Source of the DNA: Symbiodinium sp. CCMP2592
Taxonomy: Eukaryota > Sar > Dinophyceae > Suessiales > Symbiodiniaceae
Reading direction: 5' to 3'
Assembly: GCA_905221615.1 (NCBI GenBank)
Contig: CAJNDT010000009.1
Span: forward strand, 62,001-126,000
DNA: 64,000 bases
Every line of letters begins with the position of its first letter. Positions within the stretch are counted from its first letter, which is position 1. A program made the position numbers and the translations under genes. The notes under the pieces are model-generated. The model was not told where the DNA came from and ran no database searches. It worked only from the letters and a program-made list of their open reading frames with translations. Positions 1-11,139 of the stretch are shown piece after piece.

Positions 1-1312
1 GAGTATCTGCCCGGAGCAGTCTCGATGGGGATTCCTGGCCACGAATCGGAATCCTAAGCAGGATTTCCACCCGTGCACAACCCATAGCAATTTAGAATTC
101 AAAACTCTCAAGACGAAACTTGGAATCAGCTCCAAAGATCAGCCAAAGGCACTTCATTGGTAGCTTTCACCCACATCAGGTACGCTTAGATTAGGGACAC
201 CAGTCAGGTATGTCAAAATGTCACAATGCATCCAGCATCCCCTGGCTGACTTCTGCCAACTCCCTTGGAGCCCCTCCAAGCTAGGCTTCGAGATAAGCAG
301 CTTTGCAACGAGATGCGAGCTCAACAACGTGTCTAAGCAGCTATTGTTCACGTTTCCGAGTCCTGGCAGGTATGCGGATTCCATTGTTAAGCTGTATGCC
401 GTCAGCGCCGTCCTCGCCCTAGACTGGGTGTCCTGGAATGTGTTTGCATCAGAGGTGCGCTTGGATAGTTAGCCGTTGGCACACTCAAGGCCATGGCCTT
501 CACTGCGTTCTTCTCTGCAATCTTCCTTGACTTTAGCATGGGCTTTCACAGTGCCGCTGGCTACCTCGTCAGTTTTCTCTCGATGTGCTTGTACTACACT
601 CCCAGCCAAGTGCTGCTCTCGACTGATGTGGAGTTCATAGAGCAGCTCGCATCTAAGACGGAGAAGGAGAAGGCCAAGTAGGTTCAGCAGGAACTCGAGA
701 TGAAGCGGAAGCGAACGTCAAGACCTCGGAAAGGATTCCAAGGCCAACATGGAGACGTGCTTGAGCACTACCCGGACTATTTGTGGGGCATGGGGATGCG
801 CGGGTTGGATTCCGACATGTCCAGCAGACTGCGTGACCACTGCGCGACTGCATCTGTCAGCCTCAGCATTTCAGAACTTGGCCAAGAGCACCAGGCTCTT
901 CCAGAGAACTGCGGAGCATCCTGCCGAACGTGCAAACGCTCACAAACAGCACGAATGCTACTTGCACATTCCGTCACGGTTTGATGTGTTTACATGCAGA
1001 TGACACAACTTCTCGTTGTTTTTGGAGCACTTCTGGGCTCAAACTGAACCCCGACTTTGAATTCGGGCTACGTGTCTCAGGGCGATTTACAGGGCATGCA
1101 GCATCCCACGAGTCATGCTGGTGAGACGAAGGACTACCCGACCGTGGAAATAGTGCAAGATGCAAGCCACCACCCGGAGGCCCAGGCAGGTGGATTGACT
1201 AGGTTTGTTTCGCAGTTTTGCTTTAAGGACGAGACCTCGCAATCTTGACCCTCAGGCAGGTGACTCCCCACATGGACAGACACTGAAGCTCTCCGAGCAT
1301 CTATCTCCCTCT
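1..1312. other. 5' flank, no confident gene
   Basis: I see no recognisable domain here. A 62-codon ATG reading frame at 493-681 (+) has a hydrophobic first half and a Lys/Glu-rich end (SKTEKEKAK) and could be the tail exon of an upstream gene, but no homology supports it. Stops in all frames break the remainder. The 5' part of the Pumilio gene may have a further exon here, because its frame is open from 1199. Confidence 0.3.
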
Positions 1313-2655
1313 ATGTTCGGGCCGCCACCAGGACTTGAGAATGCATCTTTGCCCACCCTCCTGTCTGGCAAATCAAAGTCGAGGCGAGCCAGAAGGGAAT
1401 CAGATCCAAAGGTACCCAAAGTGGACTGTGCTATCTGCACAAAGGAGGGTACACAGGCACTTTGTGCCCAGCTTGCGGGTCTTCAAGCACCGTACCTCTC
1501 CAACTTCCGCTCGGAGTTGGTGTTGTCCTTGTTACCAGACTTGCCAAGCCTTGCGTGTGATCCACACGCCTCGCAAGTGATCCTGCAGCTCATCACTCTT
1601 GATGACGATTTGAGCCTGGAGCTCTGCAAGAAAATCGTCCGACGTCTTCGCGGTTCTCTTCTGAAGCTGACCAAGGTGCAAGAGCTGAAAAGTCGTTTGC
1701 ATTGTATGATTTTCTCTGAGAGAGCGCTAGAATCACTGCATCAACTCAGGACAAGCATGGCTGCTGGATTGTACAGCAAGCACTCCAGTGCGTACCAGCA
1801 GAACTCCATCCTCTGCTAGCTTTCGAGTTACGAGGCAAAGTCTTGGCCTGCAGTCAGCATTTGCATGGCAATTTCGTTCTACAAAAATGTGTCGAGTTGT
1901 TAAGTCACGGTGATGTGGGCTTCATCGTGGAGGAGCTGAAGAATCACGCAGTAGATGCTGCATCACATATCTACTCGTGCCGTGTCTTGCAGCGGATCAT
2001 TGAGCACTGCCCGCACGACAGTCCGGGTATGGCCGAGCTCTTGAATAACCTTCTCACCAGCAACCAACTCCAGAAGCTGGCAACGGATCCTCAGCTGCAC
2101 CACGATGATTTTAGGGGGGCTTGTGTCCAACATCCAAAACCGGTGACTGTAGCAGGCCCCTTTCCTGAAAGCGTAGCTTTGGACCCTTGCGCTTCTGAGG
2201 ATCCCTACGGCAATAATGTTCTTCGTGCAGTCCTTGCACGAGGAAGGCCGACACATCTACAGCAGATTGCGAGGCTTTTCGTTGATGACTGCAACATCCT
2301 GGCATACGCACGGAATAGACATTCAAGCCTGGTTTTGGAGCGGGTCTTAGAGGCCATGACAGGGGAGTTTCGGCGCGAACTGCAGGAGGAGAGGGATGCA
2401 CTGATGGTGGCACTGCTCGGAGAAGAAGCTTCCAATCCTCCCTTCACGCAAATGGCTTTGGACCGGTTCGGAAACTACATCGCGCAGAGGGTCATTGAAG
2501 ACTGCCATGGCAGGGAGCAACAAAGAATTCTCCATTTGCTGACCGCTCTGGGTCCAAAGCTTCGTCGTGCCGTCAATGGACGCCACATTCTACAGGCAGC
2601 GCGGAGAAAGTTCGGCTCGCAACTTTCCTTTCATGCCCTTTCGGACCCGCTGTGA
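1313..2655 (+). CDS. Pumilio/PUF-repeat RNA-binding protein
   Basis: The product should bind 3'UTR elements of mRNAs in the cytoplasm and control their translation or decay, as PUF proteins do. Visible PUF-like repeats include DKHGCWIVQQALQCV, HLHGNFVLQKCVELL, IYSCRVLQRIIEHC, YGNNVLRAVL, ARNRHSSLVLERVLE and DRFGNYIAQRVIEDC. The first in-frame ATG (1313) gives MFGPPPGLEN; the frame is open back to 1199, so an upstream exon is possible. An intron at 1676-1749 (GT donor, TCAG acceptor, 74 bp) restores the frame and completes the DKHGCW repeat, which is cut by a stop when unspliced. A second, in-frame intron at 2086-2199 (GA donor, 114 bp, GATCC at both edges) would join LAT to DPYGNNVL, the normal PUF spacing. 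Family assignment is strong; exact start and the GA intron are inferred. It precedes a CCCH gene on the same strand. Confidence 0.8.
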
Positions 2656-3551
2656 GCGACCCGCCTTAGTCGCCTTGCGCCCTGCATGTCGTACAGATTA
2701 ATTAAGACGGAGCGCCCTGCGACAACCCAGTCCAACTGTGGGTTCACAGGGCATCCAGGGCCATGCACAAGGAGACGCATGCATCTTGCCAGTAAGAAGC
2801 TGATCTTGCGTCTCGATGGCTCCTGCCCATCACGGCCAGAGGCTCAGTGGCTCACGGATGCCGGTAGCTGTTGAAGCACTCTAGAGCCGCGACTGCTGCA
2901 GTTTGGGTACTGCCAAGGTCGGGAGCAAGTTGGCGATGGGCGACTCAGTGTCACCGATCGTCGCAATACTTGAATTCGCCTCCCAGTTCTGGAGGAACAG
3001 ATTGCTTTTCCTGAAGGCGGAAAGGCACTATAGCAACGCGTAGAAGAGCTAAGGGTTTCTCTGAGATGTACAGCCAGCTGCAACGCAGCCACAAGTCTCG
3101 GACATCCCTAGCCCTGCATAGGTAGGTAGTCCCGGCGTGGGATTTGAGCTGGCATTTACATCCGCTCAGAAATGCACGGTCTTGCGCAGAGCCCCCCCCC
3201 TCCCCAACACCTCCCAAAAAAACATACAGACATGGATTTGGGTGCGTTTTCCCCACCCGCCGCAGTCTGGCTTTTGGTGGAGTTTCATATTCATGGAATG
3301 TCCGATGGAATGCAAGGAGCACCGGTCCGGCAGCCCAGCACGGCCCAGCACGAGCTCTTCGGAGCTTTTCAAGACCGCAAGCGAAGAGCGCAAGTCTGTG
3401 AGGCGTCTGAGTCTGAGGCCACAAGGGACCTCGCAAGGCGGGTCCGTCTTTTCAATTCCCAGAGCCGGAAAATGAGAGAACTGAAGGCTATCACCGTTGT
3501 CTTCATCTCCTTCAGCAAAGGTCGGAACCGCCTGGGCGGGTTCTTTCCACT
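2656..3551. other. intergenic or 5' region of the CCCH gene
   Basis: There is no gene I can support here. The stretch contains a short C-run near 3191-3205 and low-complexity frames. The frame 3172-3819 (+) is open but lacks recognisable features and runs through the CCCH exons in the wrong phase. The first exon of the CCCH gene, with its ATG, probably lies here or further upstream. Confidence 0.3.
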
Positions 3552-4416
3552 GTGTTGTGCTGCGGGAAAGCTAGCAAACAGTCGCCCCGGAAAGAGGAGA
3601 AGCAAAGAAGGGACAGCGCGGTGGTCCTACAGCTCGCCAAGACGAAAATGTGTGGCCAGCGTGCTTCTGCTGCTTCGCCTCCGAAGTTGCCGAAAGAGAG
3701 TGACTGTTTACGTTGCAGGTGCAGCTTCTACGAGAAGGGGAAGTGCTCTTCGGAGACCTGCAGGCCTGGAAAAATTCGCCTGTCCCTTGAGTATGCAAAG
3801 TCTGGGCCGATTCGCATGAGGTACGCGCATTCTTTAGAGGAGCTGCGATGCCCACCGAATTTGTTCCTGGCTCAGCCTGCAAATGTGTCTCGGTCCGCGG
3901 AGACGTGGAACAACGGGCAAGCTGAGGCAGAAGACAAAGCTATGCAAGCAAGCTGGGCGGTGTTGAACGTCAGCCATGGAGCGCTTGGAGAACGCTGCTG
4001 CCAGGTCCTTTCTGCAGGGCAAATGCGCGCATGGGGAGAACTGTTCGTCCGGTCCTTGACGCATAGAGAAATTTCTTTGGCTTCTTCTGGCGCTGGCCTC
4101 AAGGTTTGCCCATGGAGATTCGGACCTCCGCGTGACTTCAGGGATCTACAAGACACAGATGTGCAATTTCTACGAGCGTGGCCATTGCAAGAAAGCATCT
4201 TGTTTCGATTAGTCAGAGCGCCCACATCTGTTTCCGCTGCGCATCGCTGTGCTGCAATCAAAGGGCGATCGGTGCAATCATGCCCACGGCGATGCGGACT
4301 TGCGACCTTCTTTCAGTCCGCAGAAGACACCCGTGCGAGAAAAAGGCAGTTGCCTCGGAATGGACGCTTGGAACGGACAGAACCCACCTGTGTCTATGAA
4401 GGCCGCATCGGTGTAG
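3552..4416 (+). CDS. triple CCCH zinc-finger protein (split by six tiny introns)
   Basis: Three C-x7-C-x4/5-C-x3-H fingers appear once short introns are removed. Finger 1 joins KTKM, CSFYEKGKCSSETC and RYAHSLEELR. Finger 2 joins QKTKLC, KSFLQGKCAHGENC and SFAHGDSDLR. Finger 3 is YKTQMCNFYERGHCKK joined to GDRCNHAHGDADLR. Such fingers bind AU-rich RNA (TTP/ZFP36 type). Proposed introns: 3650-3718 (GT), 3764-3820 (GC), 3863-3926 (GT), 3948-4004 (GC), 4047-4103 (GT), 4195-4263 (GC); lengths 69, 57, 64, 57, 57 and 69 bp. The last exon, 4264-4416, ends with TAG after a Pro/Ser-rich tail. No in-frame ATG is seen in the first exon, so the true start lies upstream. The tail exon is the founder of the adjacent 677-bp array. 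Finger identity is secure; boundaries rest on frame and motif continuity. Confidence 0.8.
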
Positions 4417-6842
4417 CAGAGACGCCAGATGCATGCACGCCTCCGAAAGTGGTTTTTGGAGGCGGGGCATGGTTTTTTATAACAGGTCGCCCTTCGAAGA
4501 TATCCTGACACAGCATGCAATCGAATTGCAGGCGAGGGCGGTCGCAGCCCCAAGTTGGGCCCAGAGTCGTCGAAGAAAGAACGACTTCCTCTAGCAGAGC
4601 TTCTGGAATCTCAGGAGAGAAGCTGTATCCAATCCGTGCTGTCCTGAGCGTGAAATCATGCAGGCTGGCGCACAGCCTGAAAGCGATATGCCCTGCCAAG
4701 CCAGTGTTGGAGGCTCAGCCAGGCATGCTCGGCATGCCTGCTGAAATCCGTGTGTTTGCTTTGGATTTCGGTTCAATCCTTTGAGGTGTCCGAGCTCGCG
4801 GCAATGGCCTTTGCACCACCTGGGTTGGCTGCTTACAGCCCGTATTTGGGAAGTGACAGCCTGAGGACATGTCATGTCATGCCGTTTGAGGTTGGATCGA
4901 TGTAGCCGCAATGATGCAGATACGAGACCTTCATTCAGTCCCCAGAAGACACCGGTTCGAGAAAAAGGCTGTGACATCATGACATGCTGGTGACTATGGG
5001 GCAAGAGCTACTTGTGATTACGTGCGCCCCTTTTGCGATGTCTTGTGTTGTTTGCGCCAGAAGCGCTTGTGAAGGCTTCATCGGCTTATTCCAGACACCA
5101 GATGCGCGCACACCTCCGAAAGTGGTTCCTGCAGGCGGGGCATGCAAGGGGTGGTTACAACAGGTCGCCCTTCGAAGATGTTCTGACACAGCATGCATCG
5201 AATTGCAGGCGAGGGCGGTCGCAGCCCCAAGTTGGGCCCAGAGTCGTCGAAGAAAGAACGACTTCCTCTAGCAGAGCTTCTGGAATCTCAGGAGAGAAGC
5301 TGTATCCAATCCGTGCTGTCCTGAGCGTGAAATCATGCAGGCTGGCGCACAGCCTGAAAGCGATATGCCCTGCCAAGCCAGTGTTGGAGGCTCAGCCAGG
5401 CATGCTCGGCATGCCTGCTGAAATCCGTGTGTTTGCTTTGGATTTCGGTTCAATCCTTTGAGGTGTCCGAGCTCGCGGCTTTGGCCTTTGCACCACCTGG
5501 GTTGGCTGCTTACAGCCCGTATTTGGGAAGTGACAGCCTGAGGACATGTCATGTCATGCCGTTTGAGGTTGGATCGATGTAGCCGCAATGATGCAGATAC
5601 GAGACCTTCATTCAGTCCCCAGAAGACACCGGTTCGAGAAAAAGGCTGTGACATCATGACATGCTGGTGACTATGGGGCAAGAGCTACTTGTGATTACGT
5701 GCGCCCCTTTTGCGATATCTTGTGTTGTTTGCGCCAGAAGCTCTTGGGAAGGCTTCATCGGCTTATTCCAGACACCAGATGCGCGCACACCTCCGAAAGT
5801 GTTTCCTGCAGGCGGGCATGCAAGGGGTGGTTACAACGGGTCGCCCTTCGAAGATGTTCGGACACAGCATGCAATCGAATTGCAGGCGAGGGCGGTCGCA
5901 GCCCCAAGTTGGGCCCAGAGTCGTCGAAGAAAGAACGACTTCCTCTAGCAGAGCTTCTGGAATCTCAGGAGAGAAGCTGCATCCAATCCATGCTGTCCTG
6001 AGCGTGAAATCATGCAGGCTGGCGCACAGCCTGAAAGCGATATGCCCTGCCAAGCCAGTGTTGGAGGCTCAGCCAGGCATGCTCGGCATGCCTGCTGAAA
6101 TCCGTGTGTTTGCTTTGGATTTCGGTTCAATCCTTTGAGGTGTCCGAGCTCGCGGCTTTGGCCTTTGCACCACCTGGGTTGGCTGCTTACAGCCCGTATT
6201 TGGGAAGTGACAGCCTGAGGACATGTCATGTCATGCCGTTTGAGGTTGGATCGATGTAGCCGCAATGATGCAGATACGAGACCTTCATTCAGTCCCCAGA
6301 AGACACCGGTTCGAGAAAAAGGCTGTGACATCATGACATGCTGGTGACTGTGGGGCAAGAGCTACTTGTGATTACGTGCGCCCCTTTTGCGATATCTTGT
6401 GTTGTTTGCGCCAGAAGCTCTTGGGAAGGCTTCATCGGCTTATTCCAGACACCAGATGCGCGCACACCTCCGAAAGTGGTTCATGCAGGCGGGGCATGCA
6501 AGGGATGGTTACAACAGGTCGCCCTTCGAAGATGTTCTGACACAGCATGCATCGAATTGCAGGCGAGGGCGGTCGCAGCCCCAAGTTGGGGCCAGAGTCG
6601 TCGAAGAAAGAACGACTTCCTCTAGCAGAGCTTCTGGAATCTCAGGAGAGAAGCTGCATCCAATCCGTGCTGTCCTGAGCGTGAAATCATGCAGGCTGGC
6701 GCACAGCCTGAAAGCGATCTGCCCTGCCAAGCCAGTGTTGGAGGCTCAGCCAGGCATGCTCGGCATGCCTGCTGAAATCCGTTTGTTTGCTTTGGATTTC
6801 GGTTCAATCCTTTGAGGTGTCCGAGCTCGCAGCTTTGGCCTT
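4291..6842. repeat. about 677-bp tandem array (nearly 4 units) seeded by the CCCH last exon
   Basis: Landmarks recur at exact 677-bp steps: a reading frame ending FALDFGSIL closes at 4784, 5461, 6138 and 6815. Within the units, a segment coding RPSFSPQKTPVREKG occurs at 4913, 5590 and 6267 and matches the CCCH terminal exon at about 4291. The first interval is shorter (622 bp). Units differ by a few substitutions and 1-3 bp indels, so they are recent. The array stops inside a unit at about 6842. Open frames on both strands inside the units are repeat by-products; I do not call them genes. Confidence 0.9.
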
Positions 6843-7954
6843 TGTTCCGCCCATGCCACTTTCTTGGACGACGTGCCGGCCCCCGAACGGTTCGTTGGTG
6901 GAGTGATTTGTGTTCCAGCTATTCGGCGCAGGATCTTCCTTTCGTGAACACACTTTCCTGCCCAACTGTGCAGCTCAGAGTCGTATGTCAACATCCACCT
7001 TGTTGCCTCCAGCTTCTGAACCGTGCATCGGGGTTCTTTTCTATGGAGACCCTTAGCCGTCGGAATTTCAGGCGTAACTGATTCGCTGCTTCGTTACTTC
7101 ATGTCATGGCATGTTCGCGCGCTGCGGCAAAATGGTAGTCATATCCATTTTCGAATACTTGTCGCAGGTACCATGCAAGTCCTCACTCCGGATATAGCTG
7201 CACGCGGCCGAATTCACTGCAGCTCCTGCTGTTGCTGGTGTTGAGCAGCCTCTGCAGGTCAGAACTCAACGACTCCGCTACGGATTCTGGATCCGGTGGC
7301 AGCAGACTCCGTAGTGCTTGTAGACGGCTTAGGCTTAAGGTGGGCTTGGCTTGGCCGCGTTGTGTTGCGCAGGTGGACCTGCTTGTGGATTCGGAACGCT
7401 GGGAGGCATATCAGCCTCCATCTCAGAGGGGCCGGAGGGCAGAATCGAAACTGGAAGCTGTTGAGCTGTTTGGGCCGCTGCAGAACGTTGCATAATGTTG
7501 CCCAGAAGCACGACACCGTGACTGTTATGCTTACTGTAGTGACGATGATATTACTAGATACAGACTGGCATATGATGAGAGTATGGTTTCGTGGTATTCA
7601 TGGAACTCTTCCGGAAGTCATAGCCGCAACAACCAACACCTAGGAAGCTTTGAGCCGCCGCGACAGAATCGCTTCCCAAGGAAAGCTTTGATTGTTACCA
7701 TTTCAGATACCAAACGGTGAAGGGAAGAGAACCCAGACGAAAAGGGCACCAAGGACCCGCAAACAAACCACATCCGTCACTCGCAGTGTAAAGCTTTCCC
7801 TAAGGGCAGGCACGTCAACTCATGATTGTTGTCTCTTGACTATTATCTGGTCTTGTTCTTCATTGTCTGTGTTGTTTTCTTCTCCTGAATTCAGTTTTTG
7901 GGGTAAGTGTGTGTGCTTTCTGCATCAGCAGTTTCTTCTTTTTCCTCCCGCAGC

Positions 7955-8172
7955 CCCAAGCCCTAAACTCCAAACCCCAAACTCGCCCGCCCTAAGCTCT
8001 GAACTCCAGAGCTACAGCTTTGTATCCGAAGCCCCAAGCGCTGAACTTCACAACCCTCAACCCCGATGAAAGCTGGAGCCCTAAGCCTTACCATCCCCGA
8101 ACTCTTGATTCCTTTGACCCCCAAACCCAAAAGCGCACCATCCATACTTCGTAAACCCCAAACCCAAACTCG
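7955..8172. repeat. degenerate telomere-like (CCCTAAA) tract
   Basis: Variants of CCCTAAACTCCAAACCCC and AACCCCAAACCC follow each other over about 200 bp, interleaved with GAACTTC-type words. This resembles decayed CCCTAAA arrays, the complement of the TTTAGGG telomere type used by dinoflagellates and plants. An interstitial telomere relic is the simplest reading. Confidence 0.5.
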
Positions 8173-8338
8173 AAATCCTGGCAGAAATTGTGAGTCATGC
8201 TGAACATCGGTTTGGCTTCCGCTTCCCATCTGGCTGTCTGATTGTCCAGTTGTGCATAACTGAGTCGGCATTTCTTTCCAGATGTTGCCTGGGAGTAGAG
8301 TGACATGTATAATGTACATGTATGGCCTTGTCGCCTAG

Positions 8339-8432
8339 TGAAGAGGCTTTCTTTCTCTCTCTCCTTCTCTCTCCTTGCTTTTCTTCTCTTCTCCCTCCCT
8401 CCCCTCTCTCCCTCCCTCGCTCAAGCCCGCCC
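8339..8432. repeat. polypyrimidine tract
   Basis: An almost pure C/T run of about 90 bases made of CTCTCT, CCTCCC and TTCTCT blocks. It could form triplex DNA or serve as a splicing polypyrimidine tract; nothing decides between these. Confidence 0.75.
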
Positions 8433-8708
8433 AACCTCCTGCTCTCGCTTAGAATGCAAGAGGAGTTGACTGCATTTTTGCGCAAAGCATCTGTGTTTCA
8501 CCGGCATCCTAGGCAGGATTACCTTTGAGCCATGCAGCCGGGGATGCTATGTACAGTACAGGAGCTCTGCAAATTGCTGCATCGGTTGCCTGACAGCAAA
8601 GTTGCTTCGCAAGGACCTTTACATAGTTTGCTGTACGGCAACATCGAGAGGGTCTTCAAGCAACCTCCAAGCTGGAGGGTGGGACATGTTCACTGTGTTT
8701 ATGATTTA

Positions 8709-8785
8709 TGGTGCTGATCGAGATTCGAACCCGATGATCTGCGCCCTCTGAAGTGCAGGTTGCGCAGTGAGACTGCAGAGTTGGG
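8709..8785 (-). other. tRNA-like fragment (B-box only)
   Basis: On the minus strand, GGGTTCGAATCTC (within 8720-8734) matches the TpsiC arm and internal B-box of a tRNA, with a possible 5-bp stem, and is followed by a TCAGCACCA-like 3' end. I could not fold a matching 5' acceptor strand or a convincing anticodon arm, so this is a tRNA-derived fragment or chance match rather than a called tRNA. Confidence 0.25.
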
Positions 8786-8927
8786 AGCGTCCGCTTGGTT
8801 GCAAGTTGCATGATTTGCAGTAGCAGCAAGCGGAAAGGAAGTGTGATTTTTTTGTTATGCTTCATCCCTCAGCACGTCGAGGTCATAAGCCTGGTCTCAG
8901 CTGAGCTGAAAGTGCAGCCAGAGCGTT

Positions 8928-9158
8928 ATGCACCGGGGGAAGAAAAAGGAGGAACCCCGGCCACCGGCCAAAGCACCGACGAAAGCCCGAAGAGTCTCAG
9001 TCACCAACACAGTGCGCGTCGCGCGGCGCTCAGCGGCTCGGCCCAGGCGCTCGGCTCAAATCAAAGGAGCAGCTGCTCGGAGCAGCTGCAGCAGAATAGC
9101 AGCCAAGATGAATCTGTCCCAGATGGCAACAAAAAGCTTTCAGGCTGCACTCACTTAG
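8928..9158 (+). CDS. small basic hypothetical ORF
   Basis: A 76-codon ATG frame beginning MHRGKKKEEPRPP, rich in Lys, Arg, Ala and Pro (KAPTKARRV, RVARRSAARPRR). It could be the basic N-terminal exon of the following coiled-coil gene or a stand-alone small protein. No family is recognised. Confidence 0.25.
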   Translation: MHRGKKKEEPRPPAKAPTKARRVSVTNTVRVARRSAARPRRSAQIKGAAARSSCSRIAAKMNLSQMATKSFQAALT

Positions 9159-9628
9159 TTTGGTAGACCCCTTAGCCCAAAAGACCGGAAAGCAAGGAAT
9201 CCTAATAGGAAGGGATGACGATGCTTCCGCCGCCGCGCCCACCTGCGAAAGTTGGCAGGAAGGGTAAGCATGTGCAGCGCACGTTGCCCGGTGCTCAGAG
9301 TGTCCAAACCTGTATTAAGGGTTTCCCATGTTCTTTACGGAGACTTGCAGAGAGGTTGGATGCCAGCGACCTTCCATCGCCGGGCTTCGTGCAATCCTTC
9401 TGCGCCTCGCAGAAACTCTCAGAAGCATTGCAAGCCGAGCGGCTCTCCAGTGCCAACGGCCAGGCACAGACGGACAGACGGACAGACGGAAGCAGGTAAA
9501 GGGGCCTGAGTCGCGGAATCTGCGCGTGATAGCAGGCGGCCTACCTGAAGAAGAAGCACTTGCCCCGGCTTGCGGCTTCTTGTGCGTGTGTCCGTGTTTG
9601 ACGCTCCTGACATTCGGAATCTCACCAG

Positions 9629-10400
9629 GCAGCAGCAGTTGGCTTATGTAGAAGAAGCTCATCGTCGAGAGCAACCTCCTCTAGAAGCAATTGCAGCGCC
9701 CGAGATTCTGCGCGGAGAACTGAACCGATCTCAGCGAAATCGCTGTTTGCATGCTACTATAGTATATAGTGCTATAGTGTTCTCCGCAAGACTCAGAGGT
9801 TCGGTGTCCGAGTTGGTGTTGCATCTCCATCTAAGGAGGCGAGATGCGGTGTTCCACCACGGAGCTGCAGGAGTCCCGGCTCCGATGACGGGTGCTGCTG
9901 CTCTGGACATCGGGGATCTCCGTGGCGGCTGCATTCCTATTGTCAATGTGGGCAACGAAGCAGGAGCTTTCAGGGAAAAACGCCTGGAACGACAGAAGCA
10001 GTTTCTTGCAAGTCGAAAGGCGCGACACGATGCGGCGCTGGCAGAGTTCGATCAAGCTATGGACGCACTGGCCGAAGACTGTCAGCGAGAAGTCGAGGCA
10101 GCGACGGAGCGAATCAAAGGAGACTTGGAAGCGAGTACACTGGAGTGCAACGCGATCTTGGAGCCTTTGGAGCCTCCACCGCTCCCTGAAGACGCGGAGG
10201 AGGAAGACGAGTCGAAGCTGCTGGACGAACTGGAGGATCTCCCCATGGACGGCACGATCGATCCGGCAAAAGCCAAGGCGGTCGCTGCCGAGAACGCCGC
10301 GCGGAAGGCCCTGCGAGCTTTGGGCGAGCGCACGGAGGGCGAGGTGCGCGGCATCCTCTCGTCCTTGGAGGCCCCTCGGTTCCGCCGCCTGTACTCCTAG
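9629..10400 (+). CDS. coiled-coil protein, N-terminal exons (CCDC180-like?)
   Basis: Two exon segments are seen. About 9629-9720 codes QQQLAYVEEAHRREQPPLEA. About 9890-10400 codes a long charged helix (FREKRLERQKQFLASRKAR, then FDQAMDALAEDCQREVEAAT), followed by an acidic EDAEEEDESKLLDELEDLP stretch. The pattern of long helices around short acidic linkers resembles the DUF4455 region of CCDC180-type axonemal proteins, but this is judged by eye. The true ATG is not visible; the open frame upstream uses no ATG. It begins a string of similar exons that reaches about 21 kb. Confidence 0.45.
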
Positions 10401-10499
10401 TGTCAAAAATGTCCATGCCTCTCTCACTCTCGCCCTTGTGTTCGCTGTTTCGTGCGTGGGGCGCGAGCATCTTGTGAGACTTCGCGCGCCTCTCTCACC

Positions 10500-10990
10500 T
10501 GGGAGGCCGCGACTCTGCTTCGGCGGCGCCGCATCGAGGAGTTTGCGGGACCCAGCGGCGAGCTGGCTCGCATCGACGATCTGCGGAAGTCCAGTGTGGA
10601 GGAACTCCTCAAAACACTGGTAGAGGCAGCACTGACATCCCCACTGCCTCAGGAGATGTACTACTCCGCATTGGACCCTAATCGTCGCAAACGACACCGT
10701 GCGTAAGCCCTACAGACCTGCGAGGCTTTGACAGCTGCGGCTCATGTTGTTCATGGTGAAGCTGAGCGATTGATCGAAGAGCGTGTTCGAAGCCTCAGCT
10801 TTCCCTACACTGCTTTTGCTACTGGTTCTACCAGTGGGCGGTACAGCCGGAATGCAAAGGCCCTCTCCTTCAACGAGATCTTGCTCGAAAACCGGTCCCT
10901 TGCCTACGACAGAGTGGACAAGCACAAGCTGCAGTCGCTTGTGGGATGGTCTTTGCGGCATTTCCCGGGCACAGGAAAGCGATGCAGCAA
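10500..10990 (+). CDS. coiled-coil protein, DUF4455-like exons
   Basis: Exon segments code RRRRIEEFAGPSGELARID, then VEELLKTLVEAALTSPLPQ up to about 10706, and continue as HVVHGEAERLIEERVRSLS and FNEILLENRSLAYDRVDKHK. The last pair is reminiscent of the CCDC180 signature in which a 'liE-E' helix is followed by 'lN..LL.NRr..A'. An intron near 10800-10868 would join the two pieces. This is the best evidence for the CCDC180-like assignment. It is an inference from family memory, not a search. Confidence 0.45.
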
Positions 10991-11139
10991 CTCGGCGCCA
11001 AGCTTACGGCCAGAACCTCGAAAGAGCCGCGCTGAGTTAGTTGTTCCAGAGTCGAGACAAGTCGCCTGCAAGGTCCAGACGCTGGAGCACAGCAAAGAGT
11101 ACAAGGCGCGCACTTCGGGTTGCAGCAGGAGCCCGTTCT

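Larger units (their letters stand above)
6843..8927. other. gene-poor spacer
   Basis: No protein family is recognisable. It holds a telomere-like degenerate tract, a polypyrimidine tract and a tRNA-like segment, listed separately. Frames at 7296-7643 and 7692-8069 (+) are open but have no domain or bias that I can defend. Confidence 0.4.

Noticed and set aside
4515-6815. Repeated + and - open frames (89-142 codons) in the 677-bp array
   Set aside because: They recur with the repeat, are open on both strands, start mid-unit and show no family features.
4291-6842. CRISPR-like or phage array interpretation of regular repeats
   Set aside because: Units are 677 bp without short repeat/spacer alternation, and the context is eukaryotic.
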